From: Pseudonocardia thermophila
GTDB lineage: Bacteria > Actinomycetota > Actinomycetes > Mycobacteriales > Pseudonocardiaceae
DNA: 64,000 bases
Assembly (NCBI RefSeq): GCF_900142365.1
Contig: NZ_FRAP01000005.1
Location: 62,001 to 126,000 of the forward strand
Direction: 5' to 3'
Position numbers and translations under genes: made by a program. Below the pieces are notes generated by a model. It was not told the DNA's origin and did no database searches. It saw only the letters and a program-made list of their open reading frames with translations. Below, piece after piece: positions 9,442-17,102 of this stretch (within the stretch, counting starts at the first letter, position 1; each line of letters opens with the position of its first letter).

Positions 9442-9588
9442 TCAGGAACGGCGCCGGAACAGGTCCTCGATCGTCATCCACGACTCGTCGTCAGCGGAGA
9501 ACCGCAGCGCGAAAATCAAGCACAGAATGGCGGCGACCACGAATCCGCCGACCACGAAGAGAGCAGTCGTGAAGGGCAGCCCGAACAT
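9442..9588 (-). CDS. small single-span membrane protein, possible symporter accessory subunit
   Basis: A 48-residue protein starting MFGLPFTTALFVVGGFV, with one transmembrane segment (about residues 6-29) and an acidic then basic cytoplasmic tail (DDESWMTIEDLFRRRS). ATG 9588 is preceded by an excellent GGAGGAAC ribosome binding site, which strongly supports real translation. It is the first gene of a two-gene unit with the SSS symporter. Some SSS symporters have separate small membrane subunits (DUF4212 type, usually about 80 residues); this one is shorter and I do not recognise its family. Its role as a transporter subunit is inference from position. Confidence 0.7.
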   Translation of the reverse strand: MFGLPFTTALFVVGGFVVAAILCLIFALRFSADDESWMTIEDLFRRRS

Positions 9589-9857
9589 CGTTGTTCCTCC
9601 ACCGTGAGGTGAACAGATCCCCGAACGGGACTCTAAGGTTCTGATCGGACCGCACGGTACGGGCGACGGCACACACCGGACGCCGGGCGCCTGTGCATCC
9701 TCCTACTGCGGCCGCCGAGGTCGAGCCGGCGCCTGGGCCGACGTGTCGAGGCGGATGATGCTTCAGGCGTAACGGGCTCCGCCTGGTTCGATGATGGCAC
9801 GGACCGGGCACGGTCGGTGGTCGGGGGGTGACGAGACAGCACCACCCACGGTCCGGG

Positions 9858-10230
9858 TCACCCGCTCCGCGGAGCACCTGCCAGATCCGCGTGCTGGGTG
9901 CGGAGGTCCTTCTCGAGGATCTTGCCGCTGGGGTTCTTGGGCAGGGTGTCGGTGAACACGATGTACTTGGGGCGTTCGTAGCCGGCCAGGACGCGGCGGG
10001 CGTGGGCGTCGACGTGGTCTTTGGTCGAGGTGACGCCGGTTCGGGGACGATGACGGCGGTGACGGCTTCGTTCCAGTGGGGGTGGGGACGCCGGACACGG
10101 CGACTTCGGCAACGCCGTCGAGTTGGTAGAGGGCTTCTTCGACCTCGCGGGAGGCGACGTTCTCGCCGCCGGCCTTGATCATGTCCTTCTTGCGGTCGAC
10201 CACGCTGACGATCCGGGGGTCGACGTCCGT
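9858..10230 (-). pseudogene. C-terminal remnant of an AMP-binding acyl-CoA synthetase
   Basis: Two minus-strand frames together encode the C-terminal subdomain of an adenylate-forming ligase: VVDRKKDMIKAGGENVASREVEEAL (hinge region and A8 motif) in one, then HVDAHARRVLAGYERPKYIVFTDTLPKNPSGKILEKDL with the catalytic-lysine motif (PKNPSGKI) in another. Between them, WNEAVTAVIVPEP is readable in the third frame, so at least two frameshifts (near 10085 and 10040) are needed. The large N-terminal AMP-binding domain is absent; upstream sequence shows no relic of it. A decayed and truncated gene. Confidence 0.85.
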
Positions 10231-10551
10231 CCGGTTCACGCCGTTCACCGGACCGGCCCCGGGGCCGGCGATCTCGCCGCGGTCAACCGGCTCGATCGGG
10301 AGTTGCTTCAGCGATCTCTGCCCTCCCCCGCTGCGGATCCGGTGGCGCAGAACCGGGCGTCGTGTCCGCGGGTCGAACGAGCACCGACGGGAGACGCAGT
10401 ACGCGGCGTCGACGTTGCCGAGCAAGTCGGAGAGGAGCCGTGGACGGTGAGCCGACTCTCATCGCGTCGGGTGACGACGGACGGTATCGGAACGACACCT
10501 GAATGCAGCGCACCGATGCGCACGAGAATGCACCAGGAGCTCCCCAGAGAC
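10231..10551. other. intergenic region between ligase remnant and lipoprotein
   Basis: About 320 bp with no convincing gene. The minus-strand frame through it is open but encodes arginine/proline-rich sequence unlike any acyl-CoA synthetase N-terminus, so it looks like replacement or scrambled DNA upstream of the remnant. Promoter elements for the lipoprotein gene presumably lie in its right part, but I see no clear hexamer pair. Confidence 0.4.
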
Positions 10552-11121
10552 ATGACGAGGACGATGTTGGTGGCGGTGTGTGCCGCTGCCGCGTTGCTCG
10601 CCGGCTGTGCGAACTCGAACTCGAACTCGCAGTCGAGCGGGTCGATCGGACCGGCGCTCATCACACCACCGGCACCACTGACACCGCCGGCCGCCCAGCC
10701 CACTGGAACCCAGCCGCCCGCAACGATCCAGACCGCGACGTTCGGACAGCGTTACACGCTACCGAGCGGCATCGCGATCGAAGTGCTGCAACCGGAGCCG
10801 TTTCAGCCGTCCCGAACCGCCAGCGGTGCGGATGGCGCCCGTGCAGTGCTCATCACCGTGACCGTCGTCAACGAGTCGGCGGAGCCGTTCGACTTCAACG
10901 CGTTCACGCTCGGTCCGAGGGCGATCCACGGCGGGCAGGCTGCCGAACGAATCTTCGACTCCGCCAAGAAGGTCGAGATCCCTCCCGGCGTCAAGCTGCT
11001 TCCGGGCAAGTCGATCACCTTCCGCACCGCGTGGGCACTGCAAGCGGAGCCGGCGGAGATGCAGCTCGAGTTCACCCCCAGTCACGGGGACGAGCCTGCG
11101 ATCTTCATCGGGACGGTCTGA
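10552..11121 (+). CDS. secreted lipoprotein with DUF4352-like domain
   Basis: A 189-residue lipoprotein. A short signal peptide MTRTMLVAVCAAAALLAGC ends in a lipobox with Cys19 as the lipidated residue, followed by a Ser/Asn then Pro/Thr-rich linker (residues 20-55) and a beta-rich domain (VLITVTVVNESAEPFDFNAFTLGPRA ... LLPGKSITFRTAWAL) of the DUF4352/telokin-like immunoprotective type. It would be anchored outside the membrane. ATG 10552 is chosen because it gives a compact signal peptide; AGGAG lies 12 nt upstream, and ATG 10528 is an in-frame alternative. No operon partner; followed by a strong hairpin. Function unknown. Confidence 0.8.
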   Translation: MTRTMLVAVCAAAALLAGCANSNSNSQSSGSIGPALITPPAPLTPPAAQPTGTQPPATIQTATFGQRYTLPSGIAIEVLQPEPFQPSRTASGADGARAVLITVTVVNESAEPFDFNAFTLGPRAIHGGQAAERIFDSAKKVEIPPGVKLLPGKSITFRTAWALQAEPAEMQLEFTPSHGDEPAIFIGTV

Positions 11122-11129
11122 AACCTGCT

Positions 11130-11162
11130 GTCGCGGCGCGGTCCGACTCGCCGCGCCGCGAC
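11130..11162. terminator. terminator-like hairpin after the lipoprotein gene
   Basis: A perfect 12-bp stem (GTCGCGGCGCGG at 11130-11141, complement at 11151-11162) with a 9-nt loop starts 8 bp after the lipoprotein stop. No T-run follows. Confidence 0.75.
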
Positions 11163-11308
11163 ACAGCGAGTCCCGCGGCAAGATCCCAGGTCGACGCACC
11201 GCTCCGTGGTGCCCGTTCGCGAAGTGGCCACCTGGACGAGGACCCGTGTCCACACCGCAGAAGGCGCCCGAGACGAGTCCCCGGCCGCAGTCTCGTGAGC
11301 TGCGAAGG

Positions 11309-11350
11309 GCGGTGGGGATGCGAACGCGTTCGAACCCGCATCCCCACCGC
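11309..11350. terminator. terminator-like hairpin after the monooxygenase gene
   Basis: A perfect 14-bp stem (GCGGTGGGGATGCG at 11309-11322, complement at 11337-11350) with a 14-nt loop lies immediately beyond the minus-strand monooxygenase stop at 11355. With the hairpin at 11130 it separates two convergent genes. Confidence 0.75.
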
Positions 11351-11354
11351 GAGA

Positions 11355-12986
11355 TCAGCCGCGCTTGCGCAGTACGAAGCCCGGGTAACCGTTGGATGCT
11401 TCCTTCTCGAAGTGCGCGAAGTAGGCGGGACCGCCGCCGGCGTAGGCGAGGAACTCCCGCGGCTTACCGGGGACGTTGTCGCCCATGTACCAGGTGTTGG
11501 CCTTCGGGTAGATCGTCTGGTCCGCGATCTCCAGCAGGTGCGCGCACCAGTTCCGCTCGGCCTCCTCGCTCGGCTCGATCGAGGCGAGTCCGTGGGAGTC
11601 GAGGTATGCGATGGTGTCGGCGACGAAGTCGACGTGCTGTTCGGACGCGGGGACCATGTTGTAGAGCACACCGACGCTGCCCGGGCCGTTCACCATGAAC
11701 AGGTTGGGGAAGCCCGCGATGGAGAAGCCGAGGTAGTTGCCGGTCGAGTTGGCCCACTTCTCCTGGATGGTCAGGCCGCCGCGGCCGCGGACCTCCATCT
11801 TGAGGAGGGTGCCGGTGAAGGCGTGGAAGCCGATCGCGAGGATGATCACGTCGAGATCGACGCGGGAGCCGTCCTGCAGGACGATCCCGTGCGCGTCGAC
11901 GTGGTCGATCGGGTTCTCCTTGATGTCGACCAGCGTGACGTCGTCGCGGTTGAAGGTCTCGAAGTAGTTCGTGTCGGCGCACAGCCGCTTCGCGCCGAAC
12001 GGGTAGCTCGGGGTGAGCCGCTCCTTGAGCTCGGGGTCGTGGACCTTGGCGCGGATCTTCTTCTTCACGAACTCGCCGACGATGGCGTTGACCCGCTCGT
12101 CGAAGATGACGTTCGGGTAGCTGGCGAGCATCAGGTAGCCGCCGCGCTGCCAGGCCTTCTCCAGCCACGCCTCCCGCTGCTCGGAGCTGGCGGTGAGCGG
12201 GTCGTGGTCGGGCTGCTCGTAGATGATGCCGCCGACGGTCTCCCAGGCGTCGCGGCGCATCTGCGGGTACTCCGCCTTGATGCGCGCGATCTCCTCCTCG
12301 GTGTACGCGCGGTTCCAGGCCGGGATCGAGTACTGCGCGGTCCGCTGGAAGACGTACAGGTGCGCGGCCTGCTCGGCGATCACCGGGGCCGACTGGATGC
12401 CCGACGAGCCGGTCCCGATGATGCCGACCCGCTTGCCCTCCAGATCGAGATCGTCCGGCCACTGGCTGGTCCGCGCGACGACGCCGGCGAAGTCCGCGAG
12501 ACCCGGGATCTTCGGGTCGATCGGGGTGGACAGCGGCCCGGTGGCCATCAGCACGAAGCGGGCGCGGAAGACCTCGCCGTTGTCCGCGGAGACCGTCCAG
12601 ACCTGCTCGTCGTCGTCGAACACCGCCGACGTGACGGACGTGTTGAACGTGAACTCCTTGCGCAGGTCGAACCGGTCCGCGACGTAGCGCAGGTAGCGCA
12701 GGATCTCCCCCTGCGTGGCGTAGCGGTGCGTCCAGGTCCACTCCTGCTGCAGCTCCTCGGAGAAGCTGTACGAGTAGTAGATGCTCTCGATGTCGCAGCG
12801 GCAGCCGGGGTAGCGGTTCCAGTACCAGGTACCGCCGACGTCTGGGGCACGCTCGAAACCGCGGACCGACAACCCGTCGGAGCGGAAGCGGTGCACGGCG
12901 TACAGGCCGCCGAATCCGGCGCCGATCACCACCACGTCGACGTCTGCGGATGTCGTTGCGGCCGGCCGGTCGTTCGGGATGCTCAC
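11355..12986 (-). CDS. flavin-containing / Baeyer-Villiger-type monooxygenase
   Basis: A 543-residue FAD- and NADPH-dependent monooxygenase resembling cyclohexanone monooxygenase. Visible: FAD-binding IGAGFGGLYA (residues 21-30), GTWYWNRYPGCRCD (52-65), second Rossmann motif GTGSSGIQ (191-198), and the type I BVMO fingerprint region FAGVVARTSQWP (166-177). The fingerprint's usual His is Arg172 here, which is unusual. Such enzymes insert oxygen beside a ketone or oxidise heteroatoms. GTG 12984-12986 is chosen for GGGAGAG upstream; the in-frame extension further upstream has no family similarity. Divergent from the isochorismatase/hydrolase pair, with a shared palindrome in the promoter region. 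Confidence 0.9.
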   Translation of the reverse strand: MSIPNDRPAATTSADVDVVVIGAGFGGLYAVHRFRSDGLSVRGFERAPDVGGTWYWNRYPGCRCDIESIYYSYSFSEELQQEWTWTHRYATQGEILRYLRYVADRFDLRKEFTFNTSVTSAVFDDDEQVWTVSADNGEVFRARFVLMATGPLSTPIDPKIPGLADFAGVVARTSQWPDDLDLEGKRVGIIGTGSSGIQSAPVIAEQAAHLYVFQRTAQYSIPAWNRAYTEEEIARIKAEYPQMRRDAWETVGGIIYEQPDHDPLTASSEQREAWLEKAWQRGGYLMLASYPNVIFDERVNAIVGEFVKKKIRAKVHDPELKERLTPSYPFGAKRLCADTNYFETFNRDDVTLVDIKENPIDHVDAHGIVLQDGSRVDLDVIILAIGFHAFTGTLLKMEVRGRGGLTIQEKWANSTGNYLGFSIAGFPNLFMVNGPGSVGVLYNMVPASEQHVDFVADTIAYLDSHGLASIEPSEEAERNWCAHLLEIADQTIYPKANTWYMGDNVPGKPREFLAYAGGGPAYFAHFEKEASNGYPGFVLRKRG

Positions 12987-13069
12987 TGGATCTCTCCCAT
13001 CGTGTCCCCCGACAGGGGCGCCCCGGGCGGGGACTCCGCAGATGACACATGTCGGCCGGCGCGCGAGGT

Positions 13070-13084
13070 GTCCCATCCTGGGAC
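13070..13084. promoter_or_regulatory. palindromic operator candidate between monooxygenase and amidase genes
   Basis: A perfect 6-3-6 palindrome, GTCCCA-TCC-TGGGAC, extended by TG on the left (TGTCCCA). It lies in the divergent promoter region 12987-13132. I saw no second palindromic copy in the window. A natural candidate binder is the AcoR-type Fis-HTH regulator encoded at 14833 (inference). Confidence 0.5.
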
Positions 13085-13132
13085 GTCCACGGGCTCTGAG
13101 ATCGGTTCTCATCTCCTCGCGGGAGGAGTGAG

Positions 13133-13786
13133 ATGGATCAAAGCCTGATCGACCAGACGTACGGCCGGGCCGGGTTCGGTGCCCGGGTCCGGCGCGGGCG
13201 GCGGCCCGCGATCGTCGTGGTCGACCTGACCAACGGCTTCACCGACCGGAGCTACCCGACCGGTGCGGACCTGTCCGCGGTCGTGGCGGCGACCTCGTCG
13301 CTGATCGAGGCGGCTCGGCCAGCCGGCGTCCCGGTCGTGTTCACCACGATCGCCTACACGCCGGCCGAGCTGGCCGGTGACGCGATCACGTGGCTGACCA
13401 AGGCGCCCGGCATGCGTGCACTGCGCGAGGGCTCTCCGACCGTCGCGATCGACCCGCGGCTGCCGGTCGGCCCGCAGGACCACGTGGTGACCAAGAAGGG
13501 CGCCTCGGCGTTCTTCGGCACCGGACTCGCCGCGCTGCTGCTCGGGCTCGGCGTGGACACCGTGCTCGTGTGCGGCGCGACCACCAGCGGCTGCGTGCGC
13601 GCCACCGCGGTCGACGCCGTGCAGAGCGGGTTCTCCGTGCTCGTCCCACGCGCCTGCGTCGGCGACCGCGCGGACGGCCCGCACGAGGCCAACCTGTTCG
13701 ACATCCAGGCCAAGTACGGCGACGTCGTCGATCTCGACGACGCGCGCGCCTACCTGCAGGAGCTCCGCCAAGGAGCCTCGACATGA
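13133..13786 (+). CDS. isochorismatase-fold amidohydrolase (maleamate/N-carbamoylsarcosine amidase-like)
   Basis: A 217-residue cysteine hydrolase of the isochorismatase superfamily. The catalytic triad is visible: Asp31 in VVVDLTNGF, Lys121/122 in VTKKGASAF and Cys154 in TTSGCVRATAVDA. The N-terminal extension and overall length fit N-carbamoylsarcosine amidase and maleamate amidohydrolase (NicF type), which release ammonia from an amide. ATG 13133 has a strong GGGAGGAG. Its stop overlaps the next gene (ATGA), and that gene resembles N-formylmaleamate deformylase, so a role in nicotinate/pyridine-ring degradation is plausible; no ring-cleaving dioxygenase is in this window. Confidence 0.85.
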   Translation: MDQSLIDQTYGRAGFGARVRRGRRPAIVVVDLTNGFTDRSYPTGADLSAVVAATSSLIEAARPAGVPVVFTTIAYTPAELAGDAITWLTKAPGMRALREGSPTVAIDPRLPVGPQDHVVTKKGASAFFGTGLAALLLGLGVDTVLVCGATTSGCVRATAVDAVQSGFSVLVPRACVGDRADGPHEANLFDIQAKYGDVVDLDDARAYLQELRQGAST

Positions 13787-14649
13787 CCGGCCTGCCCGAC
13801 CGGATCATGACCCAGGCCGCGGTCGCCGATCTCGCCGACGTCCCGGCCACCTCCCGCTGGGTCCGCGCCGGCGGCCTCCGCCTGCACGTGCTCGACTACG
13901 GCGGCGACGGCGTGCCGATGGTGGTGCTCCCCGGGATCACCAGTCCGGCGATCACCTTCGACTTCGTCGCCCGGCGGGTGACCGACCTCGTCCGGCCGAT
14001 CGTGGTCGACGTGCGCGGCCGCGGCTTCTCCGACAGCGGACCGTCCTACACGCTCGACGACTACGTGGCCGACACCGTCGCCGTCGTCGCGGGCCTCGGG
14101 CTCGACCGGCCGCTGCTGCTCGGTCACTCCATGGGCGCGCGGATCGTCGCCGCCACCGCCGTGCACGGCGCCCCGACCCGCGGCGCGATCATCGTCGATC
14201 CGCCGCTCAGCGGCCCCGGCCGCGGCCCCTACCCGACCCTGCTCGCAGCGTTCCTCGACCAGCTGGCGCAGGCCCGCCGCGGCACCACCGCCGACGAGGT
14301 CGCCCGCTCGTGGCCCCGCTGGCCGCGGCGCGAGCAGGAGCTGCGCGCCCGCTGGCTGGCCAGCTGCGCCGAGCACGCGATCGTCGAGACCCACCGCGGG
14401 TTCGAGACCGAGGACTTCTTCGACACCTGGCCCGACGTCCATCCGCCCGCGGTGCTGATCCACGGCGGCGAGAGCCCCGTCGTGCCCCCGGCGGGGGTCG
14501 ACGAGCTGGCCCGGCGCAACCCGCACGTCCCGCTCATCGAGGTCCCCGGGGCGGGGCACATGGTCTTCTGGGACGAGCCCGAGGCCGCCCTCGACGCCCT
14601 GCGCTCCTCCATCGGCCGCCTCGTCACCGGCACGCGGGCGGCTTCGTAG
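13783..14649 (+). CDS. alpha/beta hydrolase, N-formylmaleamate deformylase-like
   Basis: A 288-residue alpha/beta hydrolase with VLPGITSPAITFDFVARR, DVRGRGFSDSG, the nucleophile elbow GHSMGA (Ser116) and the catalytic His in GAGHMVFWDEP. The order and spacing resemble NicD-type N-formylmaleamate deformylases, which remove formate before maleamate deamidation. It begins with an ATGA overlap on the amidase, so the two are translationally coupled, matching a two-step NicD/NicF arrangement. Family assignment to alpha/beta hydrolases is certain; the deformylase call is an inference from context and similarity recall. Confidence 0.8.
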   Translation: MTGLPDRIMTQAAVADLADVPATSRWVRAGGLRLHVLDYGGDGVPMVVLPGITSPAITFDFVARRVTDLVRPIVVDVRGRGFSDSGPSYTLDDYVADTVAVVAGLGLDRPLLLGHSMGARIVAATAVHGAPTRGAIIVDPPLSGPGRGPYPTLLAAFLDQLAQARRGTTADEVARSWPRWPRREQELRARWLASCAEHAIVETHRGFETEDFFDTWPDVHPPAVLIHGGESPVVPPAGVDELARRNPHVPLIEVPGAGHMVFWDEPEAALDALRSSIGRLVTGTRAAS

Positions 14650-14832
14650 CCGAGGGAGCCCGAACGTCCTGCGCCGCGCCGGCACGGGCGCGGCCCGATC
14701 GTCGACGCGCCGAGGGGACGGACCCGGTCTCCTCGGCACGACGAGTCACGAGGGGGGGGTGACCACCGCTCCGGCCGGCCCGGCCGGGACGGCGTTGGAG
14801 GTACCGCACCGACCCGAGAAGAGGTCCGCACG

Positions 14833-16581
14833 ATGCTCACTTCAGATCGGCGAACGCGCGTGGCCGCCGCCCGCGCGAGGTTCCTCTCGTCCGAGCCCGT
14901 CCCCGACTCCGTCGTCCGGGACACGGTACTGACATCCTGGCGCCGCTGCCGCATGGCCGGCGTGGACATCTCGGCGCCGGAGGTTCCCTACGCCAACGAC
15001 GTCGACCTGCGCGGCAAGCTCGTCCGCTGCGCGTCGCCCGTGCTCGACCGGCTGCAGGAGCGGCTCACCGATCTCCCGGTCACCGCCGCCCTCACCGACG
15101 AGAAGGGGCGGCTGCTGGACCGCCGCGACACCGGCCAGGACTTGGCCCGGACCTGGGACCGGGTCTACTTCGCCCCCGGCTTCAGCTACGCCGAGGCGCA
15201 CGCCGGCACCAACGGCGTCGGCACGGCGCTGGAGGAGGGCCGACCCGTCTTCGTGATGGGTCCCGAGCACTTCACGGAGCGCAGCTCGCAGTTCGCCTGC
15301 GCCGGCGCCCCGATCCGCAACCCGCTCACCCGCCGCATCGAAGGGGTCATCAACCTCAGCTGCCTGACCGAGTACGCCCACCCGATGATGGCCGTGCTCG
15401 CCCAGGAGGCCGCGCACGACATCGAGCAGCTGCTGCTCGAGGACGGCAGTGAGCGGCAACGGGCCGTGCTCGGGACGTTCCTCGCCGTCTCGCGGCGCAG
15501 CTCGGCCGCGGTCATGGCGGTCTGCGGGGACTCGGTGATGATGAACGAGCGGGCGTCGAGCCTCCTCACCCCCGCCGACCAGGCGCTGGTCCGCAGCATG
15601 GCGACCGACCTGCGGCTGGACGATCCCAGCCTGCCGCTGCAGATGTCCCTCGTCGACGGCCGTTGGGCCCGGGTGCACTGCCACCCGGTCGTCCGCGGCA
15701 CCGCGCTCGCCGGGGCCGTCTTCGAGCTGCAGGTCACCGAGGCGCGGCCGCGGCTGTCTCCGGCCCGCTCCGGGCCGGCGCTCGCCCTGCCCGGGGTCGT
15801 CGGCCGTTCGCCGCTGTGGCTCAAGGCCGCGGCCGAGGCCCGCGACGCGGCCCGACGCGCCGAGCCGCTCCTGCTCATCGGGGAGGCCGGCACCGGCAAG
15901 CTCGCGCTGGCGAAGGGCGCGCACCAGGACGTCCGCACGGCCGGCCGGTTCCTCCTGATCGAGTGCGACGGGCCGGAGCATCCGCCGCTCGTCGACACCG
16001 TCGCGCCCACGCCGGGGCTGACGGTCGTCCTCCGGCACCTGGACCGCCTGCCGGCCGAGCACCTCCCCGCGGTGGACTCGCTGCTCACCGACCTGCTCGG
16101 CGCCAGCCCGAAGCCCTGGGTCGTCGCGACCGTCGGCGCCGACGGGACGGTGCCGACCGCGCTGCTGCACCACTTCACCGCCGACGCCACCGTGCCGCCG
16201 CTGCGCCACCGCATGGACGACCTGGAGGCGCTGGTCGGCGCGCTGATGCGGCGTCAGGCACCCGGGCGGCGGGAGAGCTGCAGCGAGGACGCGATGCGGG
16301 TGCTCGCCCGTAACGCCTGGCCGGGCAACGTCGCCGAGCTGCGCGACGTCCTCGCGGCAGCGATGCGGCAGCGACCGGCCGGTGTCATCCGCAGCGAGGA
16401 CCTGCCGGCCTCGTGCCGGACGACGAGCCGACGCGTCCTGTCCCCGATGGAGGCGCTGGAGCGGGACGCGATCGTGCGGGCGCTTGCGGACGCCGGCGGG
16501 AACAAGCGGGTCGCGGCGGCTGCGCTCGGGATCTCCCGGTCGTCGCTCTACCGGAAGATGCACACGTACGGGATCGTGTGA
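14833..16581 (+). CDS. AcoR-type GAF/Fis-HTH transcriptional activator, sigma-54 contact motifs missing
   Basis: A 582-residue activator: GAF-like sensor region (about residues 60-205, AHAGTNGVGTAL ... CAGAPIRNP), a degraded AAA+ domain with Walker A GEAGTGK at 350-356, AWPGNVAELRDVL (496-508), and a C-terminal Fis helix-turn-helix (540-580, AAAALGISRSSLYRKM). The GAFTGA loop is absent and the usual Walker B acidic pair is replaced (TVVLRHLDRL). This fits actinobacterial MimR/AcoR-like activators that work without sigma-54. It sits downstream of the amidase/hydrolase pair and probably activates them or the monooxygenase. ATG 14833 has AGAAGAGG upstream. Confidence 0.87.
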   Translation: MLTSDRRTRVAAARARFLSSEPVPDSVVRDTVLTSWRRCRMAGVDISAPEVPYANDVDLRGKLVRCASPVLDRLQERLTDLPVTAALTDEKGRLLDRRDTGQDLARTWDRVYFAPGFSYAEAHAGTNGVGTALEEGRPVFVMGPEHFTERSSQFACAGAPIRNPLTRRIEGVINLSCLTEYAHPMMAVLAQEAAHDIEQLLLEDGSERQRAVLGTFLAVSRRSSAAVMAVCGDSVMMNERASSLLTPADQALVRSMATDLRLDDPSLPLQMSLVDGRWARVHCHPVVRGTALAGAVFELQVTEARPRLSPARSGPALALPGVVGRSPLWLKAAAEARDAARRAEPLLLIGEAGTGKLALAKGAHQDVRTAGRFLLIECDGPEHPPLVDTVAPTPGLTVVLRHLDRLPAEHLPAVDSLLTDLLGASPKPWVVATVGADGTVPTALLHHFTADATVPPLRHRMDDLEALVGALMRRQAPGRRESCSEDAMRVLARNAWPGNVAELRDVLAAAMRQRPAGVIRSEDLPASCRTTSRRVLSPMEALERDAIVRALADAGGNKRVAAAALGISRSSLYRKMHTYGIV

Positions 16582-16587
16582 GGCCGG

Positions 16588-16926
16588 TCAACCACGGCGC
16601 CGGTCGTACTCCGCACGAGCGGCGTCGACCTCGGCCATGTGGGCCTCAGCCCACTCCTTGAGCCGGCAGATCGGCTCGAGCAGCGACTCACCGAGCGGGG
16701 TGAGCTCGTAGTCGACCCGCACCGGCACCGACGGGGTCACGGTGCGGGCGACCAGCCCGTCGCGCTCCAGGTTGCGCAGGGTCTGGGTGAGCTTCTGGCT
16801 GACGCCCTCGATGCGCGCGGCCAGCTCGCTGAAGCGCAGGCGGCCGTCGGTGTCGAGCGCAGCGATCGTCAGGCCCACCCACTTGTCCCCGATGGTGTCG
16901 AGGAGCCGCCGGCTGGGGCAGGACAC
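16588..16926 (-). CDS. HxlR family transcriptional regulator
   Basis: A 112-residue winged-helix regulator of the HxlR family: CPSRRLLDTIGDKW, LRFSELAARIEGVSQKLTQTLRNLERDGLVARTV (recognition helix and wing) and YELTPLGESLLEP. HxlR proteins usually have an N-terminal Cys, present here at residue 3, that senses electrophiles or redox state. The best ribosome binding site, GGAGGTGA at 16984-16991, points not to GTG 16926 but to an in-frame ACG at 16978-16980, so the protein may be about 18 residues longer from a non-standard or mutated start. Divergent from a frameshifted quinone oxidoreductase, its usual type of target. Confidence 0.85.
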   Translation of the reverse strand: MSCPSRRLLDTIGDKWVGLTIAALDTDGRLRFSELAARIEGVSQKLTQTLRNLERDGLVARTVTPSVPVRVDYELTPLGESLLEPICRLKEWAEAHMAEVDAARAEYDRRRG

Positions 16927-16995
16927 CGAGAACGCGTTGGAACCGCGCGGCGCCGGACGGGCGGTAGCGGTCGGCTCCGTGGGTCACCTCCGTGT

Positions 16996-17038
16996 ACCTA
17001 CCCCACTCTGAAGTGCCTTCTTCCAACGGAGAGTAGGT
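16996..17038. promoter_or_regulatory. spaced inverted repeat in HxlR/oxidoreductase divergent promoter
   Basis: ACCTAC at 16996-17001 followed by ACTCT at 17005-17009 is mirrored by AGAGTAGGT at 17030-17038. It spans the short region between the leftward regulator and the rightward oxidoreductase pseudogene. Its position suggests an HxlR operator or overlapping promoters; assignment is tentative. Confidence 0.35.
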
Positions 17039-17102
17039 CCCTGACAGTGAGTGGGCCCAGTCAGCTGCTCAAGGAGATCCCGAGAGGACGACCCGCGCGC
17101 TC

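Noticed and set aside
9589..9857. Insertion-sequence end next to the acyl-CoA ligase remnant
   Set aside because: No transposase fragment, terminal inverted repeat or target duplication could be seen.
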